This document shows, in pieces, positions 28,951-36,607 of a stretch of 36,614 nt of DNA. The notes below the pieces were generated by a model. That model was not told the origin of the DNA and did no database searches. It saw nothing but the letters and a program-made list of their open reading frames with translations. Origin of the DNA: Candidatus Protoclostridium gallicola (GTDB lineage: Bacteria > Bacillota > Clostridia > Christensenellales > Pumilibacteraceae); contig CAJFLE010000013.1 in NCBI GenBank assembly GCA_904387375.1, positions 1 to 36,614 on the forward strand. The letters run 5' to 3'. The stretch's first letter is position 1; each line of letters starts with the position of its first letter. A program made the position numbers and the translations under genes.

Positions 28951-29959
28951 ATGAAAATCAAAAGCAGAATAATCATGTTTGCCGTTATGCCGCTCATTGC
29001 GCTGTGCCTGATATCTGCGGTTCGGGGGGGGGGTAACCGATATCGCCGCGGCGGAAGCCGCGGAAACAGCGTCGCGGATTGACGCCGTGGCGTTTGTAGG
29101 TGACTCTTACGATTTTGCGCCAATAATTTTGCAATCCGGCTCATACGACGATTACACTTATTCCAAAGTACTGTACGATCCGTCAGGGGATGCTGTCATG
29201 AGCGTTTTCACCGCCGACGGGAAGAACGACGGCGAATCGTACGTATTCGGTTCCGTCGGAATGTACTCGGTCGTTTATACCGTTACCGACGAGGTCGGCA
29301 ACGCTTCTGTTATAGAATACGTTATACTTATAATGCCGAAGGAATACGCTCCTTCCGTCACAATTCGGGACTGGACGTACGGCGGAAATCCGTCGGCGCC
29401 GGGCGTTACCGGCGCGCCCTCCGGCTCGACCCTGACGTACGAATACAAGGCCGCAGACGCGGACGACACCGCATACTCCGAGAAAGTGCCGACAGCGGCG
29501 GGCGACTATGTGCTGCGCGTAAAACTCGAATATACATCAGGCGGCGAAACTATGACCGTATATACGTCCTGCGCCTTTTCGATAGCAAAGGCAAAGGTGG
29601 AAAAGCCGTCGCTGCTGTCGTATGTGGTCAAGGAAGGCGCATATATGTCGGTCGTCGAAGGCTTCGATTCGGACACTATGGATATCGCGGAATTCCGCGA
29701 ACGCATGGACGAGACGGACGGCACCGACTTTATGGACGCCGTGGTGCGGCTCAAAGATCCCGCCAACTACGAGTGGGCAGACGGCAGCTCCGGCGACGTT
29801 ACGCTGACGCTGAACGTAATCACGGGCGAGGTTCCCGGCGAGGAGGGAGGCTGCAACGGCTCGCTCGCGGGCGGAATCGCGCTCGCCGCGGTAAGCGCGG
29901 CGATCCTGCTCGGCGGGCTTATAATCGCGGCGGTTAAAAAGCTGCGCCGCGGCAGATAA
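28951..29959 (+). pseudogene. Surface protein with signal peptide broken at a G10 tract and shared C-terminal anchor
   Basis: Ribosome-binding site GGAGAT and ATG 28951 open a signal peptide (KIKSRIIMFAVMPLIALCLI) that runs into ten G residues (29024-29033). As written, the frame stops at TGA 29080-29082 after 43 residues. Removing one G joins it precisely to the long downstream frame: the signal ends ISAVRGGVTDIAAAEAAETA, and the whole gene becomes 1008 nt (335 residues). Downstream lie two beta-rich segments (YTVTDEVGNASVIEYVILIM; DYVLRVKLEYTSGG), then GGCNGS, a membrane span and basic KKLRRGR, as in the neighbouring 875-residue protein. This is either phase variation, a real lesion or a sequencing error in a homopolymer; the tract supports the first or last. 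Confidence 0.75.
29852..29959 (+). repeat. C-terminal anchor-coding repeat, copy 1
   Basis: Encodes CNGSLAGGIALAAVSAAI, LLGGLIIAAVKKLRRGR. It is about 90% identical in DNA to 32660-32764, including one run of more than 25 identical bases, showing recent duplication or gene conversion of the anchor module. Confidence 0.85.
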
Positions 29960-29976
29960 CGGAATAAATCAAACGT

Positions 29977-30000
29977 ACTGCCGGACTGCCGTCCGGCAGT
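29977..30000 (+). terminator. Hairpin after the G-tract gene
   Basis: ACTGCCGGAC (29977-29986) pairs with GTCCGGCAGT (29991-30000) around TGCC; the T-run after it is short (TTACAATTTG). Its last bases overlap the first TTTACA repeat. Confidence 0.65.
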
Positions 30001-30066
30001 TTACAATTTGTTTACACTTGTAAAACGGATTTTACAATTTTTTACACTTGTAACATAAAGTTTACA
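30000..30066 (+). promoter_or_regulatory. Five phased TTTACA repeats, Pho-box-like
   Basis: TTTACA starts at 30000, 30011, 30031, 30041 and 30061: spacings 11, 20, 10 and 20 bp, all about whole helical turns. B. subtilis PhoP boxes are TT(A/T/C)ACA repeats spaced about 11 bp, so phosphate control is possible. Two of them also form the dyad TTACACTTGTAA (30012-30023; 30042-30053). The regulator is unproven. Confidence 0.6.
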
Positions 30067-30075
30067 ATTTCACGA

Positions 30076-30105
30076 TTGCGTTTCGCGAAATCCCTGTGAT
30101 ATAGT
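30076..30105 (+). promoter_or_regulatory. Probable promoter of the 875-residue surface protein
   Basis: TTGCGT (30076-30081), 18 bp, TATAGT (30100-30105), leading to AAGGAG and ATG 30137. The weak -35 would suit an activated promoter, with the TTTACA repeats just upstream. Confidence 0.55.
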
Positions 30106-30136
30106 AAAATTATCAAGACAAGGAGAGTAACGAAAC

Positions 30137-32764
30137 ATGAAAACACTGTCTAAGGCAGCAATAGTGCTGGCAGCCGCTGCGCTCGCATTTGCGCTCGTCG
30201 TATCGGCCGCAGGCGTTCCGGTCGCACTCGACGCGGCGGTTACGCCGGACAATCTTACGCTCAACAAGCTCGCGGAATTCGACACCGGTTTTTCGGACGC
30301 CGAAGGCGGCGTGGCGGAGATCGTCAAATACAACGCCGACAACGGCAGATTTTATCTCGTCAACGGCAAGACGCAGACCGTCGATATCGTGACGCTGCGC
30401 GAGTACGGCGATAACGGAAACGAAGCGGAAACCGTATTCGACGAGAACACTGACAGAATAGACTTCACCGACCTCGTTGCCGAGCACGGCGACGATTTTG
30501 CAGACGGCTTCGTCGTAGGCGACATTACCAGCGTGGCTGTGAACACCGATCTCGACGTCATCGCGGTCGCGGTGCAGCACGAGGATTACGACGCGCGCGG
30601 CGCGGTTGTCCTGCTCGATTACGACGGCGATTACGTCGCGGCGTATGCGGCGGGAGTTCAGCCCGACATGGTTACGTTCGCCGGCAACATCGTACTGACC
30701 GCCGACGAGGGTGAGCCCCGCATGGGCTACGAGAACGGCACCGATCCGAAGGGCAGCGTCACCGCCGTCGATCTTTCCGCCGGAACCGCAAGCGGGACGC
30801 CGGAAACCGTATACTTCGATGATTTCGATTCGCAGCGCGACAGCCTTACGGCCGCCGGGGTCGTCATCATGAAAGGCGCCGAGCCTTCCGTCGATTTCGA
30901 ACCCGAATACATAACCGCGCTGAACGGCAAGGCGTACGTAGCGCTGCAGGAAGCCAATTCGATCGCGGTGCTCGATCTCGAGTCCCTCGAATTCGAGTCG
31001 GTCATGCCGCTCGGATTCAAGGATCACTCGGTCGAAGGCAGCGGCCTCGACATGCTCGAGGACGGCGAAGCTAAAATAGAAACGCAGGAAGTGTTCGGCG
31101 TATACATGCCCGACGGCATCGAAGCCTTCTCGGTCGGCGGCGAGACGTATATCGCCACCGCCAACGAGGGCGACGCCCGCGAATGGGAAGAATACGAGGG
31201 CATAACCAAGAAAACGTACGGCGACACCAAGGTCGAAGTGCTCGACAACGAAAAGTGGGACGGCCTCGCTTCGGACGAAACGTATCTGCTCGGCGCCCGC
31301 TCGTTCTCGGTGTTCAAAGCCTCGGATATGTCGCTCGTATACGACAGCGGCGACAGCATAGAGAGCGTTGCCGCGTCGGACGAGCGCACCGCCGATTACT
31401 TCAATTGCAGCAACGACGACAACGAGCTTGACAGCCGTTCCAAAAAGAAGGGACCCGAGCCCGAAGCGGTCAAGGTCATGACCGTAAACGGCAGCACATA
31501 CGTATGCGTGGCGCTCGAGCGCCAGGGCGGCGTCATGGTATACGACGTCACCGACATGAGCGACGTGTCGTTCGTCACATATTCGACGACGCGCGACTAT
31601 TCGCAGGCAATGGCGGGCGACGTCGCTCCCGAAAGTCTCGACTTCGTCCCGGCCGCCGGCAACGATCTCGGCCGCGACCTGCTCATAGTTTCGAACGAGA
31701 ACAGCGGCACGGTCGGCGTGTTCGCAGTTGAAGACGGCGCGGTCGAATACGAGATGCACTCGACTTACGTGAAAGCGGAGACCGAGCCTGCCGAACCCGC
31801 AGATCATCCAGTCATTTCCTTCGTGTACGGCAGCGGCGACAACGACGACGGCGCTGTGTCGCATAACGCGATAGCGATATCCAATCCTACCGACGAAGAG
31901 GCCGATCTTTCGGGCTGGTCGCTTGCATACTCCACCATGCGCGACGCCGAAGCCGGAGCCGAGCGCGAGTGGAGCGAATACGCACTGTCCGTGGTCATTC
32001 CCGCGGGCGGAACGTACGTGATAATAGGCGAGAGCGCGAACGCGGCTGGCGACGCGGCGCTCACGTTCGGCGAGGGCGACTACAATGCCGTATGGGAAGG
32101 CCTGGTCGTGGACAACAAACAGTATTCGCTGCGCCTGTGCGACGCCGACGGCGGCATCGTCGACGCGCTCGGCGTGACGGACGGCGACACTTCGGCGGAG
32201 ACAGGCGAAGGCAATGTTATAGACGGCGAGGTCAGCAAACAGAAGATACTGTACCGCGCCGACCTGACGGATACCGACGACAACGCTTCCGATTTCACCT
32301 GCGTATCGCTCAAGGACGCCGACGAAGCGACCGCCGAACAGTACAGACCGGAGGCGAGCGCCTGCATAAAAACTTATGCGGTGAAAGTAACCGCGCAGAA
32401 CGCGACGGTCAGCGTCGCCGACGGCTCGTACGCGAAAGAAAACAGCACGCTGGAATTCACCGTCACCGCGGCGTCGGGCTATTCGGTGACTGAAGTCAAG
32501 GTCAACGGCGCCGCAGTGACCGCGTCCGGCGGTAAATACTCCGTGACCGTGACGGGCGCGACCGAAATAACCGTCGGCACCGCAGCGGCTCAGACGGGCG
32601 GCGGCAATACTTCGGGCGGCGGTTCGCAGCCGGACGATCCCGAAGAACCGACGGGCGGATGCAACGGCTCCATCGCGGGCGGAATCACGCTTGCGGCGGT
32701 AAGCGCGGCAATCCTGCTCGGCGGGCTTATAATCGCGGCAGTGAAAAAGCTGCGCGGCAGATAA
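30137..32764 (+). CDS. Large secreted choice-of-anchor I family protein with lamin-tail domain and C-terminal anchor
   Basis: An 875-residue surface protein. Signal peptide 1-32 (KAAIVLAAAALAFALVVSAAG). Residues 40-545 form a choice-of-anchor-I beta-propeller-like domain, with the diagnostic ANEGDAREWEEY and repeated strands such as NSIAVLDLESLEFE. A lamin-tail domain follows (about 555-690; AIAISNPTDEEADLSGWSL, split: AIAISNPTDEEA and DLSGWSL), then a small beta domain (about 744-815), a Gly/Ser/Pro linker and the anchor GGCNGSIAGG, a hydrophobic span and KKLRGR (about 840-875). Members with this domain are often annotated as phosphatase-like or extracellular, but catalytic residues are not evident here. 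AAGGAGAG precedes ATG 30137. Pho-box-like repeats upstream would fit a phosphate-stress role. A bidirectional terminator follows. Confidence 0.87.
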   Translation: MKTLSKAAIVLAAAALAFALVVSAAGVPVALDAAVTPDNLTLNKLAEFDTGFSDAEGGVAEIVKYNADNGRFYLVNGKTQTVDIVTLREYGDNGNEAETVFDENTDRIDFTDLVAEHGDDFADGFVVGDITSVAVNTDLDVIAVAVQHEDYDARGAVVLLDYDGDYVAAYAAGVQPDMVTFAGNIVLTADEGEPRMGYENGTDPKGSVTAVDLSAGTASGTPETVYFDDFDSQRDSLTAAGVVIMKGAEPSVDFEPEYITALNGKAYVALQEANSIAVLDLESLEFESVMPLGFKDHSVEGSGLDMLEDGEAKIETQEVFGVYMPDGIEAFSVGGETYIATANEGDAREWEEYEGITKKTYGDTKVEVLDNEKWDGLASDETYLLGARSFSVFKASDMSLVYDSGDSIESVAASDERTADYFNCSNDDNELDSRSKKKGPEPEAVKVMTVNGSTYVCVALERQGGVMVYDVTDMSDVSFVTYSTTRDYSQAMAGDVAPESLDFVPAAGNDLGRDLLIVSNENSGTVGVFAVEDGAVEYEMHSTYVKAETEPAEPADHPVISFVYGSGDNDDGAVSHNAIAISNPTDEEADLSGWSLAYSTMRDAEAGAEREWSEYALSVVIPAGGTYVIIGESANAAGDAALTFGEGDYNAVWEGLVVDNKQYSLRLCDADGGIVDALGVTDGDTSAETGEGNVIDGEVSKQKILYRADLTDTDDNASDFTCVSLKDADEATAEQYRPEASACIKTYAVKVTAQNATVSVADGSYAKENSTLEFTVTAASGYSVTEVKVNGAAVTASGGKYSVTVTGATEITVGTAAAQTGGGNTSGGGSQPDDPEEPTGGCNGSIAGGITLAAVSAAILLGGLIIAAVKKLRGR
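32660..32764 (+). repeat. C-terminal anchor-coding repeat, copy 2
   Basis: Encodes CNGSIAGGITLAAVSAAI, LLGGLIIAAVKKLRGR; near-identical to 29852-29959, which has one extra Arg codon. Confidence 0.85.
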
Positions 32765-32787
32765 GCAAACGGACACCACCTACAACG

Positions 32788-32818
32788 AAAAACTCCGGGA
32801 ATCATTCCCGGAGTTTTT
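32788..32818. terminator. Strong bidirectional terminator
   Basis: AAAAACTCCGGGA (32788-32800) pairs exactly with TCCCGGAGTTTTT (32806-32818) around ATCAT. It separates the surface gene from the convergent arg operon. Confidence 0.93.
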
Positions 32819-32840
32819 GTGCGCAATCGCAGCTTGCGTC

Positions 32841-33362
32841 CTATTCGTTAAAGGCGGGGGAGATGTCGTAATCCCTGTCGCCGGTGATTTCCTTGACGAA
32901 CAGCGCGCGTATATAACCCTTGTCCGTCGTCGTGGAATGCACGAAGAAGCGTTTGCCGTAATAGTACCGCGCCAGCGTATAGAACCGCGTGTTTGTGTGC
33001 AACGCGACGGCCTTGAATCCGTTTTCCGCGCAGTGATCCACGGCGGCGGCGAGCAGCCTGCTGCCCACGCCGATGTTCTTGATCTCGGGCAGCACGCCGA
33101 AGCGGTATATGTACGCGAGGTCTTTGGTCAGGCCCTTGACGCGTATCGCGCCGATGACCTTGTTCCTGTCCGTCACCGCGACGTATACCGTCTGATTTTT
33201 GATGTCGTCGAGTATATCTTCGATGCTCTCCGTCAGCGCGTGGAGCTTGTAATCGTTCTTGATGTCCTCGAGATACCCCTCGAACGCCGCATGCATGATT
33301 TTCTGAATCGCCGGCGCGTCGTCCGGTATGGCGTATCTGATGTTATAGACGATCTTTTCCAT
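32841..33362 (-). CDS. GNAT-family N-acetyltransferase
   Basis: A 173-residue GCN5-type acetyltransferase. It opens with IRYAIPDDAPAIQKIMHAAF, has YVAVTDRNKVIGAIRVKG (strands 2-4), the acetyl-CoA loop GVLPEIKNIGVGSRLLAAAV (about 98-117), where Gly-Val-Gly-Ser replaces the usual QxxGxG/A pattern, and HTNTRFYTLARYYYGKRFF near the C-terminus. ATG at 33360-33362 is chosen because it lies 5 nt after the argF stop and matches the family start. Being the last gene of the argB-argD-argF operon, it could act on an amino acid or acetylated arginine intermediate (inference), but the substrate is unknown. Confidence 0.85.
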   Translation of the reverse strand: MEKIVYNIRYAIPDDAPAIQKIMHAAFEGYLEDIKNDYKLHALTESIEDILDDIKNQTVYVAVTDRNKVIGAIRVKGLTKDLAYIYRFGVLPEIKNIGVGSRLLAAAVDHCAENGFKAVALHTNTRFYTLARYYYGKRFFVHSTTTDKGYIRALFVKEITGDRDYDISPAFNE

Positions 33363-33367
33363 TTTTT

Positions 33368-34324
33368 TCAGTCCTTCATGAGCAGATACATGACCGCTTT
33401 CTGCGCGTGCAGCCTGTTCTCGGCCTCCTGGAATATCCACGACTGCGGCCCTTCCATGACCTCGTCGGTGACTTCCTCGCCGCGGTGAGCGGGGAGACAG
33501 TGCAGGAATATGGCGTCAGGGTTGGCCTTTTTCATCATGGCGGCGTTGACCTGCATGGGCATCATGGCCGCTTCCTTGACCGGGTCTTTCTCCTGTCCCA
33601 TGGAGAAGAACACGTCGGTATATACGGCGTCCGCGCCCGCTATCGCTTCGTCGATGTCGTCCGTGACCGTGACCTGCGCCTCGGCGAACGCTCCGCGCCT
33701 TGCCGCCTCCACGATCTTCGGATCGGGCTGGAAGCCTTTGGGCGCGCATATGCAGACGTTCATTCCCACTTTGGCGCAGCCGAGCATGAGCGAGTTGGCC
33801 ATATTGAATCCTTCGCCGAAGAACGTCAGTTTAAGTCCTTCCAGCCTGCCGAACTTCTCGTAAACGGTGAGCAGGTCGGCGAGCACCTGGCAGGGGTGGA
33901 AGTCGTCGGTCAGTCCGTTTATAACGGGAATATGCCCCCACCTGGCAAGCTCTTCGAGGTCGCTCTGCTTGAACGTGCGTATCATTATGCCGTCTATGTT
34001 CATGCGCTCGAGCACTCGCACGGTGTCGCGTATGGGCTCGCCGCGTCCGAGCTGTATGTCGGCGGTGGACAGGAAGATGGGCACGCCGCCCAGCTGCCTG
34101 ATGCCCTGCTCGAATGATATGCGCGTGCGCGTGGACGACTTGGCGAAAATCATTGCCAGCGTTTTGCGTATGAGGTAGGGGTGCGGCTCCTTGGCGTACT
34201 GCTTTTTTTTGAGATCTATCGCGCACTTAAGTATCTCCCATATTTCTTCGGTGGAATAGTCCATGAGAGTGAGCATGTGCTTGTTCTTGATCCTGCCCGA
34301 GGGCTTGTACTCGTTGAACGTCAT
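33368..34324 (-). CDS. argF: Ornithine carbamoyltransferase (variant substrate loop)
   Basis: A 318-residue transcarbamylase that normally makes citrulline from ornithine and carbamoyl phosphate. The carbamoyl-phosphate loop FAKSSTRTRISFEQG (about 60-74), GHIPVINGLTDDFHPCQVLA (HPCQ about 143), ADAVYTDVFFSMGQEKD with the D-SMG pair, and FLHCLPAHRGEEV (about 276-288) are intact. The loop that is usually GDGNN is GEGFN (TFFGEGFNMANSL), an unusual change near the second-substrate site; a non-ornithine substrate is possible. AAGGAG eight nt before ATG 34324. Operon: argB-argD-argF-GNAT on the minus strand; gap to argD is 15 nt. Confidence 0.9.
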   Translation of the reverse strand: MTFNEYKPSGRIKNKHMLTLMDYSTEEIWEILKCAIDLKKKQYAKEPHPYLIRKTLAMIFAKSSTRTRISFEQGIRQLGGVPIFLSTADIQLGRGEPIRDTVRVLERMNIDGIMIRTFKQSDLEELARWGHIPVINGLTDDFHPCQVLADLLTVYEKFGRLEGLKLTFFGEGFNMANSLMLGCAKVGMNVCICAPKGFQPDPKIVEAARRGAFAEAQVTVTDDIDEAIAGADAVYTDVFFSMGQEKDPVKEAAMMPMQVNAAMMKKANPDAIFLHCLPAHRGEEVTDEVMEGPQSWIFQEAENRLHAQKAVMYLLMKD

Positions 34325-34339
34325 AATTTTATCTCCTTG

Positions 34340-35539
34340 TCATAAATTCGTATTTGCGAATATGGTTTCCAGCGTGTCCGTCATCTCGTCGATCTCCTCG
34401 TGCGATATGATGTACGGCGGCGCGAGGCGCAGCGTGTTGTGTCCGCACGTGCCTATGACGAAACCGAGGCTGAGCATTTTGCCCACGACGCTTGCGACGG
34501 GAAGGCTCTCGTCCAGCTGCACGCCGCGCAGCAGACCTTTGCCGCGTATGTCGCGCACAAACTTATGCCGCGCGAGCTTCTGCGCCAGCGCGTCCGCGAG
34601 ATATTCGCCCTTTTCCGCCACCTGTGCGAGCAGGTCGGTGTCCTGCAGCCTTCCGACGACGACGTTCGCCGCCGCGCAGGCGAGAGGATTGCCGCCGAAC
34701 GTAGTGCCGTGATCGCCGGGACGGAACGCGTCCGCGGCCTCTCCGCGCGCCAGGCAGCAGCCGATCGGCACGCCTCCGCCCAGCCCTTTGGCGAGCGTCA
34801 CGATGTCAGGCTTGATGCCGTAGTGCTCGTAGCAGTAGAACGCGCCCGTTCTGCCCGTGCCCGTCTGCACTTCGTCCAGCACGAGCAGCACGCCCTTCTG
34901 CTTGGCGTACGCGTATACGCCCACGAGATAGTCGTACGTCGCCGGCGTAATGCCGCTTTCGCCCTGAATGCATTCGAGCATGATGGCGCCCACGTCCGGA
35001 GTCATCGCCTCTTTAAGCGCTTCAAGGTCGTTGAAGGGTACGTATCTGAATCCGCCGGGCAGGGGAGCGAAGGGCGCGGAATACTTTTCCTGACCCGTCG
35101 CCGTGACGGTGGCGAGCGTTCTGCCGTGGAAGGACTCCCTTGCCGTCAGTATCGTGGTCTTGCCCGAACCGCTCTCGTAAGCGAGCTTGCGCACGATCTT
35201 GATCGCGCACTCGTTGGCCTCCGCGCCGCTGTTGCAGAAGAACACGCGGTCGAACTCTCCGCTCTCCGTCAGCCGCTCGGTAAGCTCCGCCTGCGGCAGG
35301 TTGTAATACAGATTGGAAATGTGTATGAGCTTGCCCGCCTGTTCGCTTATGGCCCGCACGAGTTCTGGGTCGTTATAACCCAGGCAGTTGACCGCTATGC
35401 CGCCGAAAAAGTCGGTGTACTCGTGACCGCTCTGGTCGTACAGCTTGCAGCCCTGTCCGCGCACGAAGCATATATTCTGCCTGCGGAACAGCTTCATGTA
35501 CTTGTCTTTTTCGATTTCCCTTATTTTTTCCTGATCCAT
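34340..35539 (-). CDS. argD: Acetylornithine aminotransferase
   Basis: A 399-residue PLP enzyme of fold type I, class III, converting N-acetylglutamate semialdehyde to N-acetylornithine. Marks are YTDFFGGIAVNCLGYNDPEL (about 42-60), FFCNSGAEANECAIKIVRKL (about 99-118, GAEAN motif), ESFHGRTLATVTATGQEKY, LVLDEVQTGTGRTGAFYCYE (Asp for PLP nitrogen) and TLAKGLGGGVPIGCC with the Schiff-base Lys near 248. The Clostridial length is normal. A-rich AAGGAC precedes the ATG; 13 nt separate it from argB. Confidence 0.95.
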   Translation of the reverse strand: MDQEKIREIEKDKYMKLFRRQNICFVRGQGCKLYDQSGHEYTDFFGGIAVNCLGYNDPELVRAISEQAGKLIHISNLYYNLPQAELTERLTESGEFDRVFFCNSGAEANECAIKIVRKLAYESGSGKTTILTARESFHGRTLATVTATGQEKYSAPFAPLPGGFRYVPFNDLEALKEAMTPDVGAIMLECIQGESGITPATYDYLVGVYAYAKQKGVLLVLDEVQTGTGRTGAFYCYEHYGIKPDIVTLAKGLGGGVPIGCCLARGEAADAFRPGDHGTTFGGNPLACAAANVVVGRLQDTDLLAQVAEKGEYLADALAQKLARHKFVRDIRGKGLLRGVQLDESLPVASVVGKMLSLGFVIGTCGHNTLRLAPPYIISHEEIDEMTDTLETIFANTNL

Positions 35540-35552
35540 TTCAAGCGTCCTT

Positions 35553-36428
35553 CTATTCCTTTATGAGCGTGCCTATGCCCTTGTCGGTGAACAGCTCCAC
35601 GAGTATGCAGTGGGGGATCGTCCCGTTGAGAATGCGCACGTTGTTTATGCCTTTTCTGACCGCCGTCACGCAGCCGCGCACCTTGGGTATCATGCCGCCC
35701 GATATGGTGCCGTCCGCGATAAGCCCTTCCACGCCGTCCGCGCTTATTTCTGGTATCAGCGTGTCCTCGTCCTCCGGATTCATTCTTATGCCGTCGATGT
35801 CGGTGAGGAAAAGCAGCGTGTCCGCGCCCACCGCCGCGCCGATCTCTCCGGCCGCCGTGTCCGCGTTGATGTTATAGCTCTCCCCGTTCTCGTCCACGCC
35901 GATCGAGGCGATGACGGGTATGTAGTCCTCAATGCACAGCGAGCGCAGCATCTCTCCGTCCACCGATACGATCTCTCCGACGTAGCCGTAATCCACGCCG
36001 CCCACAGGCGCTTTTTTTCGCACCTTGATCAGCTCGCCGTCCTTGCCGCTCACGCCCACCGCTTTGACGCCCATGCTGCCCAGCTTGGCGGCGACGTTCT
36101 TGTTGACTTTGCCGCACAGTATCATCTGTACGATCTCCATCGTTTCGGCGTCGGTCACGCGCAGTCCGTTGACGAACTCGCTCTTCTTGCCCACGCGCGC
36201 GAGCATGGCGTTGATCTCGGGGCCGCCGCCGTGCACGACGATGGGGTACACTCCCACCATTTTGAGCGCCGCGACGTCCTGCAATATGGTCTTGATGATG
36301 TCCGGGTCGTTCATCGCATTGCCGCCGTATTTGACGACGATGAACTTTCCGTAATACGCCCTGATGTAAGGCAGCGCCTCCACCAGCGTATTCGCTTTCT
36401 GAATAATGTTGTCGTAATTTTTTTTCAT
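35553..36428 (-). CDS. argB: Acetylglutamate kinase
   Basis: A 291-residue amino-acid kinase phosphorylating N-acetylglutamate in arginine synthesis. The phosphate-binding loop FIVVKYGGNAM (about 34-44), PIVVHGGGPEINAMLARVGK (about 67-86), the NAG-site FVNGLRVTDAETMEIVQMI and the ATP-site SYNINADTAAGEIGAAVGAD (about 189-208) are all present, as is GGMIPKVRGCVTAV. ATG 36426-36428 is preferred; GTG 36446 is an upstream alternative in the same frame, and the Shine-Dalgarno-like AGAGG touches the ATG directly, so the precise start is open. No promoter is visible in the window, so the operon may begin further upstream. Confidence 0.95.
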   Translation of the reverse strand: MKKNYDNIIQKANTLVEALPYIRAYYGKFIVVKYGGNAMNDPDIIKTILQDVAALKMVGVYPIVVHGGGPEINAMLARVGKKSEFVNGLRVTDAETMEIVQMILCGKVNKNVAAKLGSMGVKAVGVSGKDGELIKVRKKAPVGGVDYGYVGEIVSVDGEMLRSLCIEDYIPVIASIGVDENGESYNINADTAAGEIGAAVGADTLLFLTDIDGIRMNPEDEDTLIPEISADGVEGLIADGTISGGMIPKVRGCVTAVRKGINNVRILNGTIPHCILVELFTDKGIGTLIKE

Positions 36429-36437
36429 CCTCTTTAC

Positions 36438-36454
36438 CTTGCGCACCGCTAACG
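36438..36454. repeat. 17-bp terminal inverted repeat, right copy
   Basis: CTTGCGCACCGCTAACG is the exact complement of bases 1-17. It touches the argB upstream region and includes its alternative GTG start. Confidence 0.6.
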
Positions 36455-36607
36455 CTACCCTTCGGGTTGCGCTGCGTACAGACGCGACTGCGGGATCTTT
36501 TGCGTTCTTTCGGGAGAAATCCCCCTCGTCACCGTGAGGTAGACTTCGGGGACGTGCGGCTGCGCCGTACGGATTTCCCGCGAAATCTTCGCAAAATCTT
36601 CCCGCAT
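36455..36607 (-). other. Possible small ORF or repeat segment at the right edge
   Basis: The 186 bases from 36429 to 36614 hold no recognised gene. A 50-residue frame on the minus strand (ATG at 36605-36607, stop TAG at 36455-36457; Arg/Gln/Pro-rich, e.g. VPEVYLTVTRGISPERTQKI) covers most of it. It has no domain I know; several short dyads (GATTTC/GAAATC, ACCC/GGGT) are also present. It may be noise from a dispersed repeat, or the 3' end of a gene cut by the window edge. Confidence 0.25.

Noticed and set aside
28951..29082. 43-residue peptide as an independent small gene
   Set aside because: It consists only of a signal peptide and a frameshifted tail after the G-tract; the 9-G reading joins it seamlessly to the downstream frame.
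30113..32779. 888-codon minus-strand frame opposite the choice-of-anchor I protein
   Set aside because: Shadow of a long plus-strand gene with signal peptide, domain signatures and anchor.
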